From Pseudomonas gingeri (lineage in GTDB: Bacteria > Pseudomonadota > Gammaproteobacteria > Pseudomonadales > Pseudomonadaceae), in contig NZ_JACAOR010000005.1 in NCBI RefSeq assembly GCF_013386115.1, positions 350,543 through 414,542 on the forward strand: 64,000 nucleotides of DNA, written 5' to 3'. The position numbers and the translations under genes are program-made. The number at the start of each line of letters is the position of its first letter. Positions within the stretch are counted from its first letter, which is position 1. The notes below the pieces were generated by a model that was not told where the DNA came from, searched no databases, and saw only the letters and a program-made list of their open reading frames with translations. Shown here in pieces: positions 1-7,810 of this stretch.

Positions 1-1
1 C

Positions 2-958
2 GCCCGTTTCGGCAAGGTCTGGCACAACTTCTGGGACATCATGCGGGTTTCCAAGCGGCTGACGTTTTTCACCGCGGGCTATGGCCAGATCGCCATTATC
101 TTTCCCTTTATCGTGGCCGCCCCGCGCTACTTCGCCGGCAAGATCCAGTTGGGCGAGCTGATGCAGATCAACTCTGCCTTTGGCAATGTGCAGGAGAACT
201 TCAGCTGGTTCATCACCGCCTATTCGGATCTGGCGGCGTGGCGCGCGACTTGCGATCGTCTGTTGAGCTTCCGCCAGGCCATGAGCGACAACGAGGATCA
301 TGTCCGCACCATCGATGTTCAAAGCGTGGGCGACGAGCTGAAGGTACAGAATCTCAACCTGGACCTGAACAATGACCGCCATCTCCTGAGCGGTGCCGAG
401 ATGACCGTCGCGGCGGGCGAGCGCGTGATGCTGGCCGGTCGCTCCGGCAGCGGTAAAAGTACCCTGTTTCGCGCCATGGGCAATCTCTGGCTCGACGGCC
501 ACGGGAGCATTCGCCTACCCGCGCGGCGCTACCTGTTCTTGCCGCAGAAACCCTACCTGCCCATCGGCAGCCTGCGTGAGGCGCTGAGTTATCCACAGGC
601 GGGCGACACCTATGCGCAAGAGCGCTATGCCCATGTGCTGGAGACCTGCCGCCTGCAACACCTGATCCCGCGGCTGGACGAGAGCAATCACTGGCAGCGC
701 ATGTTGTCTCCGGGGGAGCAGCAGCGCCTGGCCTTCGCCCGTGCCCTGTTGTACGCGCCGCAATGGTTGTTCATGGATGAAGCGACCTCGGCCATGGACG
801 AGGAAGACGAAGCGGACCTCTACGAGGCCCTGATCAGGCAGGTCCCGGGCATCGGGATCGTCAGCGTCGGCCATCGCAGCAGCCTGAACAAATTCCATAC
901 CCGGCATCTGCGCATAGAACGCGGACACCTGGTGCCCCAGGAACCGGTCAGCGCATAG
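2..958 (+). CDS. ABC transporter ATP-binding/permease protein, SbmA/YddA type (C-terminal part)
   Basis: The reading frame is open from the first bases of the window, so the N-terminus lies outside it. What remains is the end of a membrane domain (hydrophobic stretch with IAIIFPFIVAAPRY) followed by a complete ATPase domain. That domain has Walker A GRSGSGKST, signature LSPGEQQ and Walker B WLFMDEATSAMD, with a switch His in VGHRS. Permease and ATPase fused in one chain with this membrane signature is typical of the SbmA/BacA-related YddA family, which are inner-membrane exporters or peptide/vitamin transporters. The substrate cannot be told. It ends about 70 bp before the next regulator gene and is probably an independent unit. 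Confidence 0.85.
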   Translation, partial: ARFGKVWHNFWDIMRVSKRLTFFTAGYGQIAIIFPFIVAAPRYFAGKIQLGELMQINSAFGNVQENFSWFITAYSDLAAWRATCDRLLSFRQAMSDNEDHVRTIDVQSVGDELKVQNLNLDLNNDRHLLSGAEMTVAAGERVMLAGRSGSGKSTLFRAMGNLWLDGHGSIRLPARRYLFLPQKPYLPIGSLREALSYPQAGDTYAQERYAHVLETCRLQHLIPRLDESNHWQRMLSPGEQQRLAFARALLYAPQWLFMDEATSAMDEEDEADLYEALIRQVPGIGIVSVGHRSSLNKFHTRHLRIERGHLVPQEPVSA

Positions 959-967
959 TCAACTGTG

Positions 968-977
968 ATCGTACAAC
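968..977. promoter_or_regulatory. Candidate operator half-site upstream of the GntR-family regulator
   Basis: ATCGTACAAC lies just upstream of a TATGAT -10-like hexamer (988-993) before the regulator gene. Its reverse complement is identical over 10 bp to GTTGTACGAT in the kdgD promoter. The shared sequence suggests autoregulation by the same FadR-type repressor. The second half-site here is poor, so this is an inference. Confidence 0.4.
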
Positions 978-1028
978 CCGGTTGAGCTATGATGCAGGCT
1001 CAGCCGTTCAGCCGAGATAGATGTTCGT

Positions 1029-1778
1029 ATGGAAAACCAGAGCGCCGCGCTCCGCGCACCTCGCAAGCGCCGCAGTCTTGCCCAGGAATTGGTCACGGTC
1101 CTGACCGAGCAGATCCGTGACGGTCAACTCAAGCGCGGCGACAAGCTGCCTACCGAGTCGGCGATCATGGATGCCCACGGGGTCAGCCGCACGGTGGTCC
1201 GTGAGGCGATTTCCCGCCTGCAGGCGGCGGGGCAGGTGGAAACCCGCCACGGGATCGGCACCTTTGTGCTGGATACGCCGAGCCCGAGCGGTTTCCGTAT
1301 CGACCCGGCCACGGTGGTGACCTTGCGCGATGTGCTGGCGATCCTCGAGTTGCGCATCAGCCTGGAAGTCGAGTCGGCCGGGTTGGCGGCGCAGCGGCGT
1401 ACGGCCGAACAATTGGCGGCGATGCGGGCGGCGCTGGATGCCCTGAATGAAAGCGCGGCCCATGCCAGTGATGCGGTGGCTTCCGATTTCCAGTTCCACC
1501 TGCAGATTGCCTTGTCCACCGGCAACCGCTATTTCACCGATATCATGACCCACCTGGGCACCAGCATCATTCCGCGTACGCGGCTGAATTCGGCGCGCCT
1601 GGCCCATGATGACCAGCAGCACTACATGAACCGGCTGGGACGCGAGCACGAAGAGATCTATGAGGCGATCGCCCGCCAGGATTCCGATGCGGCGCGGGCG
1701 GCGATGCGCCTGCACCTGACCAACAGCCGCGAGCGCTTGCGCCAGGCCCATGAGGAAGCCGAGGCGCAGCGCGGTTGA
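1029..1778 (+). CDS. GntR family (FadR subfamily) transcriptional regulator, likely of galactarate/glucarate catabolism
   Basis: This is a 249-residue protein with an N-terminal winged helix-turn-helix (about residues 15-85, with SRTVVREAISRLQAAG as the recognition region). An FCD ligand-binding domain follows (about 100-240), with metal-site style residues in DFQFHLQIA and HLTNSRERL. FCD regulators usually sense small organic acids and repress nearby catabolic genes. The galactarate/glucarate operon starts about 2 kb downstream and shares a 10-bp promoter element with this gene, which supports a link. The regulator and the operon are separated by an oppositely oriented phospholipase-like unit. 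ATG 1029 is preceded by a weak ribosome binding site; an ATG 8 bp earlier is out of frame. Confidence 0.9.
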   Translation: MENQSAALRAPRKRRSLAQELVTVLTEQIRDGQLKRGDKLPTESAIMDAHGVSRTVVREAISRLQAAGQVETRHGIGTFVLDTPSPSGFRIDPATVVTLRDVLAILELRISLEVESAGLAAQRRTAEQLAAMRAALDALNESAAHASDAVASDFQFHLQIALSTGNRYFTDIMTHLGTSIIPRTRLNSARLAHDDQQHYMNRLGREHEEIYEAIARQDSDAARAAMRLHLTNSRERLRQAHEEAEAQRG

Positions 1779-1797
1779 GATGAGTTTGCACGATCTT

Positions 1798-1829
1798 CTG
1801 TGGCGAGCGGGCAAGCCTGCTCGCCACAG
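1798..1829. repeat. REP-like palindrome between convergent genes
   Basis: CTGTGGCGAGC and GCTCGCCACAG form a hairpin with further pairing inside (GGGC/GCC). The sequence is of the common Pseudomonas REP type and lies in the 56-bp gap between two convergent genes, where it can act as a bidirectional transcription stop. Confidence 0.75.
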
Positions 1830-1834
1830 GCGTT

Positions 1835-2026
1835 CTATGCGCCTTGCAGGATCGTGCGATCCACACGCACCGCCCATTTCGCGGCTTGTGCCTGCACATC
1901 GAAGATCACTTTCCCCTCGGCGTCCGCCGTCGCGCGGGCAATCGCCACGCCATCGGCGAGCAGTTCCAGCGGCATATCCTTGAGTGACTGACCGGACGCC
2001 AGTTCGAGTTTTACGGTAAAGGTCAT
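1835..2026 (-). CDS. Small 63-residue protein downstream of the phospholipase-like gene
   Basis: I do not recognise a named family. The 63-residue protein begins MTFTVKLELASGQSL and alternates hydrophobic and polar residues (ADGVAIARATADAEGKVIF). This pattern suggests a compact all-beta domain, like the small Ig- or transthyretin-like modules with an ADxxG turn. There is no signal peptide, membrane segment or cysteine. The start is set by GGGAAAG eight bases upstream. It follows the phospholipase-like gene by 14 bp on the same strand, so the two are surely co-transcribed from the LexA-box promoter. An accessory, chaperone, carrier or immunity-like role is possible but not shown. Confidence 0.75.
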   Translation of the reverse strand: MTFTVKLELASGQSLKDMPLELLADGVAIARATADAEGKVIFDVQAQAAKWAVRVDRTILQGA

Positions 2027-2040
2027 GGTTGCTTTCCCTG

Positions 2041-3690
2041 TCACTGGTGGTTGTCGATAAAGGTCGTGGCCTGGCTGTCCAGCGTGCCGATCAATTCCGG
2101 CGAGCCGCCACGGAACTGCCGGAACACATTGCGTCCCCCGGCTCCCGCCGACGCATCCAGCGGCACCGTCAGGGTCGGCTGGAAGCGGTCGGTCAGTTCG
2201 GCATAGGCCGTCCACGGGCCGATATAGGATTCGTCCAGTCCATTGGTGTAGCTGAAGGCATAACGTACGGCATGACCCGGCAGCCAGTTGGGTTCGCTGG
2301 GTGTGCGGCTCTGCCAGCCGTCGGCCTTGATCGTCGGTGCCCCGCCCGGAGGGTTGAGGTAGCCGGCGGGTTTGTTCGGCTTGTAGTCCTGGAGCAGCAG
2401 GTAGGTGCTCCAGCCCCACCAGTTATCGCTCTGGCTGCGGTCGTTGAGGTTGTTGACGTCGTTGCGGCGCATCACCGTCTTGCCCTTGAGGGCGAACAGT
2501 GGGGCGAAGTTCAGGCTGTCCTGGCTGTTCTCCACCTTCGCCAGGTCCGGGACCGAACGCAGGGCGGCGTAGGCTTGCGGTGGTACGACGACACCGCTGA
2601 GGAACGTCGCGAACACTTCGTCTACCGATTGCTGAACCGCCTGTTTGACCTGTAGTCGGTTGCTGTTGTCGAGGGTGTCGAAATAACGTTTGTCGCCATA
2701 GCAGTTCCAGCGCTCGCCCTTGGCGTTGCTGACTTTCAGGCCGTACTTGCTGTCCTCGTCGTGCATGAAGCGGGAAATCAACGAGCCCACGTCGCTGGGG
2801 GTGACGCTGTCGGCCAGTTGCTTGCGCGGTACACGCAAATGACCGGCGGAAAACAGGTCGGTGAGGAAGTGGTCGGCGAAGGCATTCATCGCATAGGCCA
2901 GTTCCAGGTCCTGGTCGCTGCCGCTCTGGCGGGCGACAACAGCCTGTTGCAGGGCCACGGCATGACCGGCCTGGTAGGCCAGCAGGGCCCATTCGCCAAA
3001 ATGGTCCCAGTTGCTGGCGGCCAGTTTCAGGTAGCGCCCCAGGGGAAACAGGGGGGAGGCAAAACTGCCGCCGCCGGTGATCTTGTTCCATTCGCCCGAG
3101 AGGGTATCGCCCAGTTCGTCGTAGGCTTCGTGCGGCTGCCGGCCATCCCGGATCGCCTGGTTGGCCGCGGTGATTTCGCTCTTCATGACCTGCAGGATCT
3201 TCTGTGCCTCTTCTCGCGAGGCGGGCAGTACCGCCAATGAGTTGAAGGCCGCGGTAAAGCGCGCCTGGCGTTCCGCCGGGGTGCCGCCATCGGCGATCGG
3301 GCGATCGGCGATACCGTAGAAATCGCCGCCCAGGGCGATGACCTGGCCGTAGGTCAGGGCCAGGCCGTTGCTCAGGTGCAGTTCGACCTGCCAGGCCGGA
3401 ATGGCCGGTGCGTCCCTGGCAAAACGCAGCAGGGTGCTGTCGCCGATGGCAGTGTGTTCGCCGCCCTCGAAGCGCGCCTGCGGCGAACCTTTGGCTGCGG
3501 CTCCCGGGGCCGTCGGCAGATGCTCAGGGCGATGGTACTTGAGGGTGTGATGTCCCTCGGCGAGCAGCACGATGGCCGTGCCATCGCCCGGAATCGCGAT
3601 GCCCTGTTCGGTAAAAAGACTGTCCAGCCCGGCAATGAGCTTGCCGTCGTGCAGCAGGATTTCCTGCGGCGTACGTTCAATTCCTGACAT
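2041..3690 (-). CDS. Phospholipase C / P1-nuclease-like zinc hydrolase, SOS-box controlled
   Basis: This 549-residue protein has the metal-ligand pattern of the zinc-dependent phospholipase C/S1-P1 nuclease fold. H274, D278 and H284 (DHFLTDLFSAGH) have the same spacing as the second-half ligands of bacterial phospholipase C. Supporting residues are D123 (GGDFYG), H230/H243 and H310 (MHDED). I see no signal peptide or membrane segment, so it is made as a cytosolic protein; release by lysis or a specialised secretion system would be needed to reach foreign lipids. AGGAG precedes the ATG. A perfect LexA box lies 39 bp upstream of the start codon, so induction by DNA damage is likely. The fold call is from memory; the substrate (lipid or nucleic acid) is uncertain. 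Confidence 0.75.
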   Translation of the reverse strand: MSGIERTPQEILLHDGKLIAGLDSLFTEQGIAIPGDGTAIVLLAEGHHTLKYHRPEHLPTAPGAAAKGSPQARFEGGEHTAIGDSTLLRFARDAPAIPAWQVELHLSNGLALTYGQVIALGGDFYGIADRPIADGGTPAERQARFTAAFNSLAVLPASREEAQKILQVMKSEITAANQAIRDGRQPHEAYDELGDTLSGEWNKITGGGSFASPLFPLGRYLKLAASNWDHFGEWALLAYQAGHAVALQQAVVARQSGSDQDLELAYAMNAFADHFLTDLFSAGHLRVPRKQLADSVTPSDVGSLISRFMHDEDSKYGLKVSNAKGERWNCYGDKRYFDTLDNSNRLQVKQAVQQSVDEVFATFLSGVVVPPQAYAALRSVPDLAKVENSQDSLNFAPLFALKGKTVMRRNDVNNLNDRSQSDNWWGWSTYLLLQDYKPNKPAGYLNPPGGAPTIKADGWQSRTPSEPNWLPGHAVRYAFSYTNGLDESYIGPWTAYAELTDRFQPTLTVPLDASAGAGGRNVFRQFRGGSPELIGTLDSQATTFIDNHQ

Positions 3691-3729
3691 TTCTAGCTCC
3701 TTGATATGTCGGATATTTCATCAATATAA

Positions 3730-3745
3730 CTGTATGTATATACAG
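3730..3745. promoter_or_regulatory. LexA (SOS) box upstream of the phospholipase-like gene
   Basis: CTGTATGTATATACAG fits the gammaproteobacterial LexA consensus CTGT-N8-ACAG exactly, with the usual alternating TA core. It is 39 bp upstream of the start codon of the minus-strand gene, a normal place for LexA to cover a promoter. It is about 75 bp from the putative kdgD -35 region, so the divergent operon is less likely to be the target. Confidence 0.85.
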
Positions 3746-3819
3746 TTAATTCGAGCATAGATGAAAACTTTCCTACGTCAAGGATGGAAATGTCTGAGGG
3801 CTCTCTTGAGCGATACCTG

Positions 3820-3857
3820 TTGACCTTTGTTATTTAAGTTGTACGATGACGTACGAC
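3820..3857 (+). promoter_or_regulatory. kdgD operon promoter with overlapping palindromic operator
   Basis: TTGACC (3820-3825) and TACGAT (3842-3847) are spaced by 16 bp as -35 and -10 hexamers. The -10 lies inside the perfect palindrome GTACG-ATGA-CGTAC (3841-3854), within the longer GTTGTACGATGACGTACGAC. A repressor bound there would block RNA polymerase. The left half recurs in inverted orientation upstream of the GntR gene, making that protein the best candidate. Confidence 0.6.
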
Positions 3858-3914
3858 ATCAGCAAGGCTGACCCGTCTCTTTCATCACAACGTGCTTTCC
3901 AGGGTGTTCGAATA

Positions 3915-4826
3915 ATGAATCCACAAGAACTGAAGTCCATCCTCTCTTCCGGCCTGCTGTCCTTTCCGGTGACCGATTTCAATGCCCAGGGCGATTTCCA
4001 CCGCGCTGGTTATGTCAAACGCCTGGAGTGGCTGGCCCCATACGGCGCCACGGCGCTGTTCGCCGCCGGTGGCACCGGTGAGTTCTTCTCCCTGGCCGCC
4101 AGTGAATATTCCGAAGTGGTCAAGACCGCCGTCGACACCTGTGCCGGTAGCGTGCCGATCCTCGCCGGTGTCGGCGGCGCCACCCGCCAGGCCATCGAAT
4201 ACGCCCAGGAAGCCGAACGCCTGGGGGCCAAGGGCCTGCTGCTGCTGCCGCACTACCTGACCGAAGCGAGCCAGGAAGGGGTCGCGGCCCACGTTGAAGC
4301 CGTGTGCAAGTCGGTGAAGATCGGCGTCGTGGTCTACAACCGCAATGTCTGCCGCCTGACCGCTCCGTTGCTGGAGCGTCTGGCCGAGCGTTGCCCGAAC
4401 CTGATCGGCTACAAGGACGGCCTGGGCGATATCGAGCTGATGGTGTCGATTCGTCGCCGCCTCGGCGATCGTTTCAGCTACCTGGGCGGCCTGCCGACCG
4501 CCGAAGTCTATGCCGCGGCCTACAAGGCCCTGGGTGTGCCGGTCTACTCCTCGGCGGTGTTCAACTTCATCCCGAAAACCGCGATGGACTTCTACAACGC
4601 CATCGCCCGTGAAGACCACGCCACCGTCGGCAAGATCATCGATGACTTCTTCCTGCCGTACCTGGATATCCGCAACCGTCGCGCCGGCTACGCCGTGAGC
4701 ATCGTCAAGGCCGGGGCGAAGATCGTCGGCTACGACGCCGGCCCTGTGCGCACCCCGCTGACCGACCTGCTGCCGGACGAGTACGAAGCCCTGGCCGCAC
4801 TGATCGACAAGCAAGGCGCGCAATAA
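3915..4826 (+). CDS. kdgD: 5-dehydro-4-deoxyglucarate dehydratase (KdgD)
   Basis: This 303-residue enzyme of the DapA/N-acetylneuraminate lyase TIM-barrel family converts 5-keto-4-deoxyglucarate to alpha-ketoglutarate semialdehyde with loss of CO2 and water. The Schiff-base lysine is K167 in IGYKDGLGD, and the substrate-carboxylate loop is GGTGEF. The N-terminus [20 protein letters not shown] matches this family, so I start at 3915. A longer frame from 3846 would begin inside the promoter/operator. It is the first gene of the operon with the aldehyde dehydrogenase, the transporter and garD, giving the route galactarate/glucarate to alpha-ketoglutarate. A terminator-like hairpin follows at once. 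Confidence 0.95.
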   Translation: MNPQELKSILSSGLLSFPVTDFNAQGDFHRAGYVKRLEWLAPYGATALFAAGGTGEFFSLAASEYSEVVKTAVDTCAGSVPILAGVGGATRQAIEYAQEAERLGAKGLLLLPHYLTEASQEGVAAHVEAVCKSVKIGVVVYNRNVCRLTAPLLERLAERCPNLIGYKDGLGDIELMVSIRRRLGDRFSYLGGLPTAEVYAAAYKALGVPVYSSAVFNFIPKTAMDFYNAIAREDHATVGKIIDDFFLPYLDIRNRRAGYAVSIVKAGAKIVGYDAGPVRTPLTDLLPDEYEALAALIDKQGAQ

Positions 4827-4841
4827 CGACACATGCACCAG

Positions 4842-4866
4842 GCCGCTGAGCGATCAGCGGCTTTTT
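4842..4866 (+). terminator. Intrinsic terminator-like hairpin inside the kdgD operon
   Basis: GCCGCTGA and TCAGCGGC form an 8-bp perfect stem with a GCGA loop, followed by TTTTT. It lies between the kdgD stop codon and the ribosome binding site of the aldehyde dehydrogenase gene. It may lower downstream expression or stabilise the kdgD message. Confidence 0.8.
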
Positions 4867-4884
4867 CGGTTCTGGAGGTTTTCC

Positions 4885-6330
4885 GTGGCACAAGCAAAGC
4901 GTTTCGATAATTACATCGGCGGTGAATGGGTCGCCGGTGCCGAGTATTCGGCCAATATCAACCCGTCCGATCTGTCCGATGTCATCGGTGAGTACGCCAA
5001 GGCCGACCTGACCCAGGTCCAGGCAGCGATCGATGCCGCGCGCGCGGCGTTTCCCGCCTGGTCCACCTCGGGTATCCAGGCGCGCAGCGATGCCCTGGAC
5101 AAGGTCGGTTCGGAGATCCTTGCCCGTCGCGAAGAGCTCGGCAACCTGCTGGCCCGGGAGGAGGGCAAGACCCTGCCGGAAGCCATCGGCGAAGTGTCCC
5201 GTGCCGGTAATATCTTCAAGTTCTTCGCTGGCGAATGCCTGCGCCTGTCGGGCGATTACCTGCCGTCGGTACGCCCCGGCGTGAATGTCGAAGTGACCCG
5301 CGAAGCCCTGGGCGTGGTTGGCCTGATCACACCGTGGAACTTCCCGATCGCGATTCCGGCGTGGAAGATCGCCCCGGCTCTGGCCTACGGCAACTGCGTG
5401 GTGCTCAAGCCCGCCGAACTGGTGCCGGGTTGTGCCTGGGCCCTGGCGGAAATCATCTCCCGCGCCGGCTTCCCGGCCGGTGTCTTCAACCTGGTGATGG
5501 GCAGCGGCCGCCTGGTCGGCGATGCCATGGTCAACAGCCCGAAGGTCGATGGCATCAGCTTCACCGGCTCCGTCGGCGTCGGCCGGCAGATCGCCGTCAA
5601 CTGCGTGTCGCGCCAGGCCAAGGTGCAACTGGAGATGGGCGGCAAGAACCCGCAGATCATCCTGGATGACGCCGACCTCAAGCAGGCCGTCGAGCTGGCG
5701 GTGCAGAGCGCGTTCTACTCCACCGGCCAGCGCTGCACGGCGTCCAGCCGCCTGATCGTCACTGCCGGGATCCACGACAGATTCGTCGAAGCCATGGCCG
5801 AGCGCATGCGTTCGATCAAGGTCGGTCACGCCCTCAAGAGCGGTACCGACATTGGTCCGGTGGTGTCCCAGGCACAACTGGAGCAGGATCTGAGCTACAT
5901 CGGCATCGGCCAGTCCGAAGGGGCGCGGCTGGTAGCTGGTGGTGAACTGGTGACCTGCGATACCGAAGGCTACTTCCTGGCGCCGACCCTGTTCGCCGAC
6001 AGCGAAGCCTCGATGCGCATCAGCCGCGAAGAGATCTTCGGCCCGGTGGCCAATATCGTCCGCGTGGCGGATTACGAAGCGGCGCTGGAGATGGCCAACG
6101 ATACCGAGTTCGGGCTGTCCGCCGGTATCGCCACCACCTCGTTGAAGTATGCCAACCACTTCAAGCGCCACTCCCAGGCCGGGATGGTGATGGTCAACCT
6201 GCCGACGGCGGGCGTGGATTATCACGTGCCGTTCGGCGGCCGCAAGGGATCGTCCTATGGTTCGCGCGAGCAGGGCCGCTACGCGCAGGAGTTCTACACG
6301 GTCGTGAAGACCAGCTACATCGGTTCGTAA
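4885..6330 (+). CDS. Alpha-ketoglutarate semialdehyde dehydrogenase (aldehyde dehydrogenase family)
   Basis: This 481-residue NAD(P)-dependent aldehyde dehydrogenase carries the oxyanion Asn in TPWNFP, general base E250 (LEMGGKNPQ) and nucleophile C284 (GQRCTASSR). Next to kdgD and garD its job is almost certainly to oxidise 2-oxoglutarate semialdehyde to 2-oxoglutarate, the last step of sugar diacid breakdown. The GTG start is set by GGAGG seven bases before it. The gene is 58 bp after kdgD. Aldehyde dehydrogenases are promiscuous, so the substrate is inferred from context. Confidence 0.92.
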   Translation: MAQAKRFDNYIGGEWVAGAEYSANINPSDLSDVIGEYAKADLTQVQAAIDAARAAFPAWSTSGIQARSDALDKVGSEILARREELGNLLAREEGKTLPEAIGEVSRAGNIFKFFAGECLRLSGDYLPSVRPGVNVEVTREALGVVGLITPWNFPIAIPAWKIAPALAYGNCVVLKPAELVPGCAWALAEIISRAGFPAGVFNLVMGSGRLVGDAMVNSPKVDGISFTGSVGVGRQIAVNCVSRQAKVQLEMGGKNPQIILDDADLKQAVELAVQSAFYSTGQRCTASSRLIVTAGIHDRFVEAMAERMRSIKVGHALKSGTDIGPVVSQAQLEQDLSYIGIGQSEGARLVAGGELVTCDTEGYFLAPTLFADSEASMRISREEIFGPVANIVRVADYEAALEMANDTEFGLSAGIATTSLKYANHFKRHSQAGMVMVNLPTAGVDYHVPFGGRKGSSYGSREQGRYAQEFYTVVKTSYIGS

Positions 6331-6340
6331 CGCGCTTTAC

Positions 6341-6373
6341 CCGCACGGGGCTCTTGCCTGAGGCTCCGTGCGG
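6341..6373 (+). other. Intercistronic hairpin after the aldehyde dehydrogenase gene
   Basis: CCGCACGGGGC pairs with GCTCCGTGCGG over 11 bp with one G-U pair. No U-run follows, so it is more likely an RNA-stability or processing structure than a terminator. It lies in the 98-bp gap before the transporter gene. Confidence 0.6.
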
Positions 6374-6428
6374 TACATCCCTGAATGTTTTACCCGCGTA
6401 AAAAAATAAAGAGTGGGAGTACATCTAC

Positions 6429-7799
6429 ATGCAAGCGACCAAGCAGACTCACGTCCGCTATTTGATCCTGCTCATGCTGTTTCTGGTGACCACGATCAAC
6501 TACGCCGACCGGGCCACCATCGCCATTGCCGGCTCCAGCCTGCAGAAAAGCCTCGGCATCGACGCCGTCACCCTCGGTTATATCTTCTCCGCCTTCGGCT
6601 GGGCCTACGTGCTCGGGCAGATCCCCGGCGGCTGGCTGCTCGACCGCTTCGGCTCGAAGAAGGTCTATGCCCTGAGCATCTTCACCTGGTCACTGTTCAC
6701 TGTGCTGCAAGGTTATGTCGGCGAATTCGGCGTCTCCACCGCCGTGGTTGCGCTGTTCATGCTGCGTTTCCTGGTGGGCCTGGCCGAGGCGCCGTCCTTT
6801 CCCGGCAACGCGCGCATCGTCGCCGCCTGGTTCCCGACCGCCGAACGCGGCACGGCCTCGGCCATCTTCAACTCGGCGCAATATTTCGCCACGGTGTTGT
6901 TCGCACCGCTGATGGGCTGGATCGTCTACACCTTCGGCTGGCAGCATGTGTTCGTGGTGATGGGCGGTGTCGGTATCGTGTTCTCGCTGATCTGGCTGAA
7001 AGTTATCCACAGCCCGCGCCAGCACCCGCTGATCAACCAGGCCGAGTTCGACCACATCGCTGAAAACGGCGGCATGGTCGACATGGACCAGGACAAGGGC
7101 AAGGGCGCCGGCAATGGTCCGAAATGGGACTACGTCCGCCAGTTGCTGACCAACCGCATGATGCTCGGTGTCTACCTGGGCCAGTACTGCATCAACGGCA
7201 TCACCTACTTCTTCCTGACCTGGTTCCCGGTGTACCTGGTACAGGAGCGTGGCATGACCATCCTCAAGGCCGGCTTCATCGCCTCGTTGCCGGCGATCTG
7301 CGGCTTTATCGGCGGCGTGCTCGGCGGGATCATCTCCGACTACCTGTTGCGCAAGGGCCACTCCCTGACCTTCGCCCGCAAGGCACCGATCATCGGCGGG
7401 TTGCTGCTGTCGACCACGATCGTCGCCTGTAACTATGTCGACATCGAATGGATGGTCGTGGGCTTCATGGCCCTGGCGTTCTTCGGCAAGGGGGTCGGCG
7501 CACTGGGCTGGGCGGTGGTGTCCGATACTTCACCGAAACAGATCGCTGGTCTCAGCGGTGGCCTGTTCAATATGTTCGGTAACATTGCCTCCATCACCAC
7601 GCCGATCGTGATCGGCTACATCATCAGTTCCACCGGTTCCTTCAAATGGGCACTGGTGTTCGTCGGCGCCAATGCGCTGGTGGCGGTGATCAGCTACCTG
7701 GTGATCGTCGGTGAAATCAAGCGTGTCGAATTGCGCGAGCCGCCCGCCGGCCCGAAGCATGATGCGCAACCCCAGCACCTGTCCCAAGCGCATTCCTGA
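6429..7799 (+). CDS. MFS transporter, probable galactarate/glucarate permease (GudP-like)
   Basis: This 456-residue inner-membrane protein has about 12 hydrophobic segments and the anion:cation symporter signature near the start ([20 protein letters not shown]), followed by [16 protein letters not shown]. This matches the GudP/GarP branch that imports D-glucarate and galactarate with protons. A soluble loop (about residues 200-235) divides two six-helix halves. It lies 11 bp before garD and within the diacid operon, which supports the substrate. The C-terminal 20 residues are hydrophilic and histidine-rich. Confidence 0.9.
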   Translation: MQATKQTHVRYLILLMLFLVTTINYADRATIAIAGSSLQKSLGIDAVTLGYIFSAFGWAYVLGQIPGGWLLDRFGSKKVYALSIFTWSLFTVLQGYVGEFGVSTAVVALFMLRFLVGLAEAPSFPGNARIVAAWFPTAERGTASAIFNSAQYFATVLFAPLMGWIVYTFGWQHVFVVMGGVGIVFSLIWLKVIHSPRQHPLINQAEFDHIAENGGMVDMDQDKGKGAGNGPKWDYVRQLLTNRMMLGVYLGQYCINGITYFFLTWFPVYLVQERGMTILKAGFIASLPAICGFIGGVLGGIISDYLLRKGHSLTFARKAPIIGGLLLSTTIVACNYVDIEWMVVGFMALAFFGKGVGALGWAVVSDTSPKQIAGLSGGLFNMFGNIASITTPIVIGYIISSTGSFKWALVFVGANALVAVISYLVIVGEIKRVELREPPAGPKHDAQPQHLSQAHS

Positions 7800-7810
7800 G
7801 GAGCGGCTTC

